The position numbers were made by a program, and so were the translations under genes. Below, in pieces: positions 59,184-64,000 of a stretch of 64,000 nt of DNA. Origin of the DNA: Ustilaginoidea virens (taxonomy: Eukaryota > Ascomycota > Sordariomycetes > Hypocreales > Clavicipitaceae); the NCBI RefSeq assembly GCF_000687475.1, contig NC_057318.1:1-64000 (forward strand), in the 5' to 3' direction. Below the pieces are notes generated by a model that saw only the letters and a program-made list of their open reading frames with translations, was not told where the DNA came from and made no database searches. The stretch's first letter is position 1, and every line of letters starts with the position of its first letter.

Positions 59184-60697
59184 TCATGAAACTGCACTTA
59201 TAGCAATCGGATCTGATGACAGGACCGTACCGATTTCTTGAAGGAAATATCGTTTATACCATGGCCAATAGGTCTGTAGGCTCCACGTCTTTAAAAATTC
59301 AAGGAATGCAGATACTTTATGCACGCCGAATGCAGTATTTGTGCGCCCAATTGGTTCATAAAGCCAAAGTTGCTGCTTGGATTAGCCTGATAAGTCAAAC
59401 TCCCCTGCGGAGGCGCCAAAACTTACCGTTCGTGTAGATTCCCTTCCCTCCTCGTTGACAAACTCTGGAGAAGTCGCGACGTATATCCAGTCATGACCTT
59501 GAATCAATATGCCGTGCAAAGCGCCCAGTTCCCTAAGGCCTTTATCGGCGTAATCCTTCCTCGACAGTCCGCAGGCTTGTTTCCCTGGCCATGTTTGGCC
59601 CAGTAGTGAACGCAGCATAACCCAGTGTGCTGATTGCCAAACGCTGATTTGTAGGATTGCACCATCAAAATCATTTCCGGGTCTCTTAGTCTCCAGACTT
59701 ACTGTCGTTGGGCGTACACGCAAAGGACCGTAGGAGGTGTGGCTGATACTCATTTCGGGAAGCGACTTTACAAGGATTTCGATCCTTTGTTTATAGGAGG
59801 GATCGAAACTCGGGTCAACAAAGAAGCAAAAGTCTACTCTTTTCTCCGCTGTACGGGGAGGTAGATAGTCGCGAATGATGGGGGCAGTGGTACTAGAAAC
59901 CACTGTCAGCAACGTAAATGAAGATTGCTTGGAATGTCGAACTAAGCTTACCAGAGTGTGAAATCGACAAGACGGCTGGAGCCAGATCTCCGCAGAACCT
60001 TTTTCAGCAAATATTGATGTACCTCTACATTCCAAACACCCTCGTCATGGTCCATCTTGAAGCATCTCTCAGCATCAGCCAAGATTTCATCAACGTCTTC
60101 CGGCAACAAATGGCTTCCAATATCCCTATCAGTGGCAAAAGCCCTATCATCCAGATCATTCACGTCTAGTAGGGATGTAAATCTGCTCCTGTCTAAGGTT
60201 GATGCAAAGACGTGTTTGCCCCGTTCCAGGCGCTGGATCGTCTTGAGCGCATCGACAATTCGTTGCGGAAGGTTAGGAGTATCGGGGCCGTTTAATTGTT
60301 GTCGCTGGATACCGTGCTCTACTAAGCTTAGGTTCGAGAGTTTGCGGCGCGAGGATGATGCGCGGGATGAAGAAGCTTGAGAGCTGGATCTTAGACTTGC
60401 CGATCTGATGCTGGCAGACGACTTGGTTGGCGAGATTGACGGAGATGGTGCCGGTCTTGGAGAAATCAATAGTGCTCTCGGTGTTTTCTCAGCATCTAGG
60501 TCCTCGATCTTATCGTCGTCATCGGTGCTGGCTGTTTTTCTCTTCTTGGTCCTCTCTGGGGTCAAGTCACTCATTTCATCAGGCTCAGGACTTGGATATG
60601 CCCGCTTGCCCGTAGTTTTGAAGTCTGTGGTATTTAGGGTGTCCTTATTTAGGGCGACTGCATTAATCCAGTCTTGAATAAATGCAGTGTCTCTCAT
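59184..60697 (-). CDS. PD-(D/E)XK nuclease-like domain protein, three exons
   Basis: Exons 60697-59952, 59892-59427 and 59372-59184, giving 466 aa. Intron 1 (59 bp) starts GTAAGC, has branch site CTGAC and ends TAG; intron 2 (54 bp) starts GTAAGT, has branch CTAAT and ends CAG. Both keep the frame. The N-terminal ~120 residues are acidic and serine-rich, low complexity, with a basic KKRK patch that could be a nuclear signal. The C-terminal half has the family's conserved blocks: RVDFCFFVD with D269, SLETKRPG with E316-T-K318 as the (D/E)xK pair, LQISVWQSAHW, GILIQGHDWIYVAT and, in exon 3, LWLYEPIGRTNTAFGV and LQTYWPWYK. The family is common in Fusarium-like and Colletotrichum-like fungi; its biochemical role is unproven. 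It looks intact. Confidence 0.85.
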
Positions 60698-61566
60698 GGC
60701 GAAGTTTGTCGCATCTCGTAGTGGATTGTGCTGTGGATGTTGTGAAGTGAAGTGGATTGAAAATGTTGGCCCCGCAATGATGTGATGCCAAATTACTCTA
60801 GCAACCAAAACCTGCTGACATAATATTCTTTTTCCATCACATCACCAATCACAGTAAGCGCATCGATGCGCCCTGAAGCTGCCTGAAAAAAATAAATTTC
60901 TCTCCTACAACTTATAAATTTTATTATCTCTCTTTTTATCATAGATATGTCCTTTGCTTGTGTCTTTCTCCAGACATTTCTTTTTCTTAGTTCGTTATCG
61001 TTATCGTTACGTCTCGCGGTCACTTATATGGTTGGCTCGGGCTTTCGTGGAAGAATCGCGGCGCGTTTCGTATTAGCTAATGCGATGCGATGGATGGTGG
61101 GTCGTGTTATTTTAATTTTGAGGCAAAATGGAAATGCGGCGCATTTCTAGAGGGGATTTTCGGGGCAAGAGTATGGCAATTCTGATTGGTGCAAAAGTAA
61201 GGACGCGTCGGGTTCTTGGTCAAGGAATCAGCGGGGGGGAAAGAACCTGTTGAACTTGACCCTAGTCTGATATTGCTCCTTTACTCTGTCTTTAACTCCT
61301 TCCTTATTATAACTCTTATCTCATTCATAAGCAGTCTTCCCTTATCCCCTCTCCCCTCCTTAAAATCTCTCTTAGTTCCCCTAATAGTTCTTCTCTCCAA
61401 ATCACCGATTCATTTATTCGTCCACAATCTTATATACCCTTCCTCTTCTGGCAACATCTCGGCACCGCTAGTACCTCCTCCCTCTATATTCTTCTGGGTT
61501 TACAGTGAAAGGCAATTATTTATTCGCATATGCTACCTCATCCTCCTCCGTCTCAATAATATTGAT
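60698..61566. other. Intergenic region with CT-rich stretch
   Basis: Contains the promoter side of the nuclease-like gene (60698 onward). Around 61260-61560 the plus strand is strongly pyrimidine-rich, as in many fungal promoters and 5' leaders, with TATA-like sequence near 61430. The open frame at 61216-61572 has no ATG start and a low-complexity product, so I do not call it. The CT-rich tract may serve a plus-strand transcript starting near 61594. Confidence 0.5.
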
Positions 61567-62014
61567 CTATAAGGTCTGGGGATCACTGTCGCCATGAAGG
61601 ACGAGGTGGTCAAACGTAACACCGTAGGGATCAATCCTACTGCCAATAAGGGGGTAGCAGTTAGCAACCGGATGCAAAATCAAGAGGTGCTATTCCAAAG
61701 TTCACTCACGTCCACGGTCTTAGATCCTCTTGTACCCAGCCCAGGTCCTCTCGCACAACTATATCGCCATCGATCTCAGGACGGATATCATGTCCGTATA
61801 TTGTCTGGAACGCCACTCTAGCAAGCTCTGCGCTAGCTGGCTGCAGAGTTGGCCGGAACATGTTCTGCAACTGCCATTCCACTCCAGGTAGTAGTTTCGT
61901 ACGAGAGCTAAGCGGACCGTCGATCTGAATACGTAGCGGCTGATCTATCGGTGGGGGGTGCCGAGGATAAGCAGGGGAGCGCCTACAAGGTGGGATATAA
62001 AGATTCAGCGCCAT
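61567..62014 (-). CDS. Small two-exon gene, unknown function
   Basis: Exons 62014-61710 and 61639-61567, giving 125 aa. The 70-bp intron is textbook fungal: GTGAGT donor, GCTAAC branch point, GGCAG acceptor, and splicing removes a stop and restores the frame for 23 more codons. I start at the ATG at 62014 because of its good context (CACAATGG); an in-frame ATG at 62089 would add 25 residues. The product is proline-rich at the N-terminus (PPCRRSPAYPRHPPP), with no signal peptide or membrane segment, and ends DHLVLHGDSDPQTL. I recognise no family. A competing plus-strand reading frame (61594-61821, 75 codons) lies behind the CT-rich tract, so the real gene could be on the other strand. Confidence 0.45.
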
Positions 62015-62607
62015 TGTGATTATAAATGCTCTGAGGCATAGAGGATTAAACAAGCGGTAGTATAGCAAAACATGCTTGTCAAGGTGCATAAGGATTTTAA
62101 ACCCAGAGATAGAGTTAATCCCTGGAAAGAAAGAACGGTATAGAGGGGTCAGGATGTGGCGGGGGAGCCCGTTTTATTATTCCGCAAGACGTCCTTCAAA
62201 AAGGTGTTTAGTAGCTATACCTGCTAAAAGATGATATATACCGCTACTAATCTAAGTACCCTCGACTTATACGTATTTCTTCCTCTATAATTGCACAATG
62301 ATTGCAATACATTACGATGCATATCTCGACACATTATATGATCAGATATAAATATCACGCTATTTAATTTAGATAATATAATCACTATAACTATACCACA
62401 TTTTTATCAGATCAATATCACTATAATTATCTTATGCAATTAGAGGATTAAAAACTTTATGCAATTAAGTATTTATAAACTCGTCTATTATAAAATTCTT
62501 TCCTAAATTGTAGAATAAAAGGGGATGAAGTTAAATCTTATGCTTTAGTGATATAATGTACTGTGTAATCTTTCTTTGTCTTTGCCATTTTACTGCCTTA
62601 CTTTTTG
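62015..62607. other. Intergenic, AT-rich, nothing seen
   Basis: No coding potential. Part of it (about 62300-62420) is AT-rich with short repeated words (GCATTAC, TATCAC) loosely recalling the small insertion at 26840-26980, too weak to call a shared element. Confidence 0.45.
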
Positions 62608-62921
62608 TGCTGAGTTGGCCTAGGTCCCAGTTGTACGTAAGGCGCGCGCAGGATGCTTATGCATCGATGTGATCACGGTATCACGTATTAGAGGTATAGT
62701 TCTTCCCTGATTATGACTATTATGACTAACTAAGAAGGAAGAAGAAGACAAGACTGAAGCCGACGATATGGCCTTTATGTGTGCGTGTGCCGCGGTCATA
62801 TGGGCGTGCTGTGGCCATATATACGTGCCGTGGCTACGCATGTATGCTGTGGCCACATATGCTGTATAGTCAGATGCGCTGACTGACTGGCTGACTGACC
62901 GACTGACCGACGATTCCGACA
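62608..62921 (-). repeat. Solo LTR of a Copia-1 relative
   Basis: A 314-bp LTR-like unit with TG..CA ends (TGCTGAG to CCGACA) and a 5-bp target duplication TTTTG at 62603-62607 and 62922-62926. It shares blocks with Copia-1 LTRs (CCCAGTTGTACGTA, GATATGGCCTTT, CGATTCCGACA) but the middle is diverged, with CGTGCCGTGGC-type and GACTGACTG-type short repeats. It lies in otherwise unique sequence. Confidence 0.8.
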
Positions 62922-63419
62922 TTTTGCAATGTTTGCATTACTAGCAGACGAGAACTTTTAACAATAGAGTTAAAGGGAAGTAGTAAATTAAATTATAAGT
63001 CTAATTCTATAGTCGTATCTCTCTTTTTTTTCCCGTTTCGCCTTATATTAGTTCTTTGTCCTAAGTTAATATCGGTATGCTAACGCATATCTTACGATAG
63101 TAAGTCTATTATTCAAGTGATTTATAGATATACTCGTTATATAATAGCCTCCAAGAATAAGACAGCCCTGGGTAAATATAATGAAATTGTTTATATAAAT
63201 AGACTGATAACTTATCTTATTAAGCCTCTCGTTTTATGAGTTCGAGAAAGTTGCCTAGTTTTATTGTGAGCTATGTATGTAAAGGCACTAGATTTGTTTT
63301 TACTCCATAATAGCCTCTTAAAGATATTATGACTGAAGATTCGCTCCTACTTGATTGCAAATCTCCATAGAATATATGACTCTTTCCAATAGCCGGCTCT
63401 TGAATTATAACCATGGATA
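62922..63419. other. Intergenic, downstream of chitin-synthase-like gene
   Basis: About 500 bp of AT-rich sequence with no open frame of note. It probably includes the 3' untranslated region and polyadenylation area of the reverse-strand gene ending at 63420. Confidence 0.5.
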
Positions 63420-64000
63420 TCAAACACCTGTAGCTATCGTGGCCAAGCAAACATGGCCTTTTTCATCATCAGCCAGGACGACCTCTCGGGTCTTTCCCCA
63501 CTTGAAATCGTCGGCGTTGAGCAAAGAGTAGAGCAGTATGGCAATGTTGATAAACGGTGACATAAATAAATGCAGAAAGAATCCCATGAAGTACTGCAAC
63601 CGCTCGAGATTATTCCGAGGCAACCAAAACCCAATACAGAACGAGTAAAGCTAGCATGTTTCAGTTTATTCCTTGGCTAACCCCGTGGATAAAGGCCACT
63701 TACATATCTAACCCACAGTGCGCTCATCAGCCCCAGAAAGACCTTGTCCTGAAACATTTCCGCGCCCTTTCTGACAAACATGGCGATAAGCTGCCCTACA
63801 GCCGACATGATAAATGGCGTAATAGCCCAGGTCATGACGGCAACGATGCTCTGCAGACGCTCGACGAGGATAATGCCCGGCCGGAAGATCATGACGAACT
63901 CGTTGGAGATGCTCCCCAATGCCCACCGTTTCCGCTGCGACAAGAAGACCTTCCACGTCTGAGGCACACTAGTAAAAGCCTTGGAACGCAAGGCCTGGGC
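63420..64000 (-). CDS. Chitin-synthase-like GT2 glycosyltransferase, C-terminal part (runs off window)
   Basis: Two exons visible: 63704 to beyond 64000, and 63650-63420 (stop at 63420-63422), separated by a 53-bp intron with GTAAGT donor and TAG acceptor, phase 0. The visible 175 residues contain the QxxRW product-binding motif (QRKRW, encoded at 63937-63923), typical of processive family 2 polysaccharide synthases. At least three membrane segments follow (around VERLQSIVAVMTWAITPFI, the splice junction VRY-LYSFCIGFWL, and MGFFLHLFMSPFINIAILL). A DDFKWGKTR motif near the C-terminus is characteristic of chitin synthases. It would act in the plasma membrane, polymerising a cell-wall sugar from a nucleotide sugar. 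Class cannot be fixed because the catalytic core is outside the window. No damage seen. Confidence 0.85.

Noticed and set aside
61216..61572. ORF of 118 codons, hydrophobic and serine/leucine-rich
   Set aside because: No ATG at its start and the composition simply follows a CT-rich promoter-like tract.

Overview
The window is a chromosome end of a filamentous ascomycete-type fungus, read from the telomere inward. It opens with CCCTAA repeats. Its protein genes have short introns (53-70 bp) with fungal-type splice and branch sites, and the interior is packed with LTR retrotransposons whose CAA/CAG codons have mostly become TAA/TAG, which is the signature of repeat-induced point mutation (RIP). 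The species was not identified; all mutation and age statements are by eye, not computed.

Region 1 (1-4199) is the most interesting part. It holds an intact, apparently un-mutated Penelope-like retroelement (37-4113) between two telomeric tracts. It encodes one 968-aa reverse transcriptase with no GIY-YIG endonuclease and is bounded by identical 358-bp direct terminal repeats. Each repeat contains a foldable type I hammerhead ribozyme. The 3' end of the element faces the inner telomeric tract, as expected if it was copied directly onto a G-rich telomere overhang (the Athena/Coprina mode).

Region 2 (4200-57100) is a nested graveyard of LTR retrotransposons. Boundaries were set from TG..CA ends and 5-bp target duplications. 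Copia-1 copies: 1a (4200-10589, cut by the telomere), 1c (11651-14783, deleted, TSD TCCAG), 1d (17913-25400, full length, reverse strand, TSD TTGGT), 1b (in pieces, 26099-49408) and two solo LTRs. A second copia family (Copia-2) lies at 10590-16953, with an inverted LTR at about 17050-25506. Copia-3 (gag and protease) is split around 50479-56120. Gypsy/chromovirus units lie at 27134-41773 (a 14.6-kb rearranged unit with matching LTRs and TSD GTATC), 43530-49166 (TSD GTAAA) and 50479-56120 (TSD CATTT), with a remnant at 25507-26098. All pol genes here are broken.

Region 3 (57100-64000) is ordinary, non-RIP-like sequence with the first host genes: a three-exon PD-(D/E)XK nuclease-like gene (reverse strand, 59184-60697), a small two-exon gene of unknown function (61567-62014), a solo LTR related to Copia-1 (62608-62921), and the C-terminal end of a chitin-synthase-like family 2 glycosyltransferase that runs out of the window. 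No tRNA, rRNA or CRISPR was seen.
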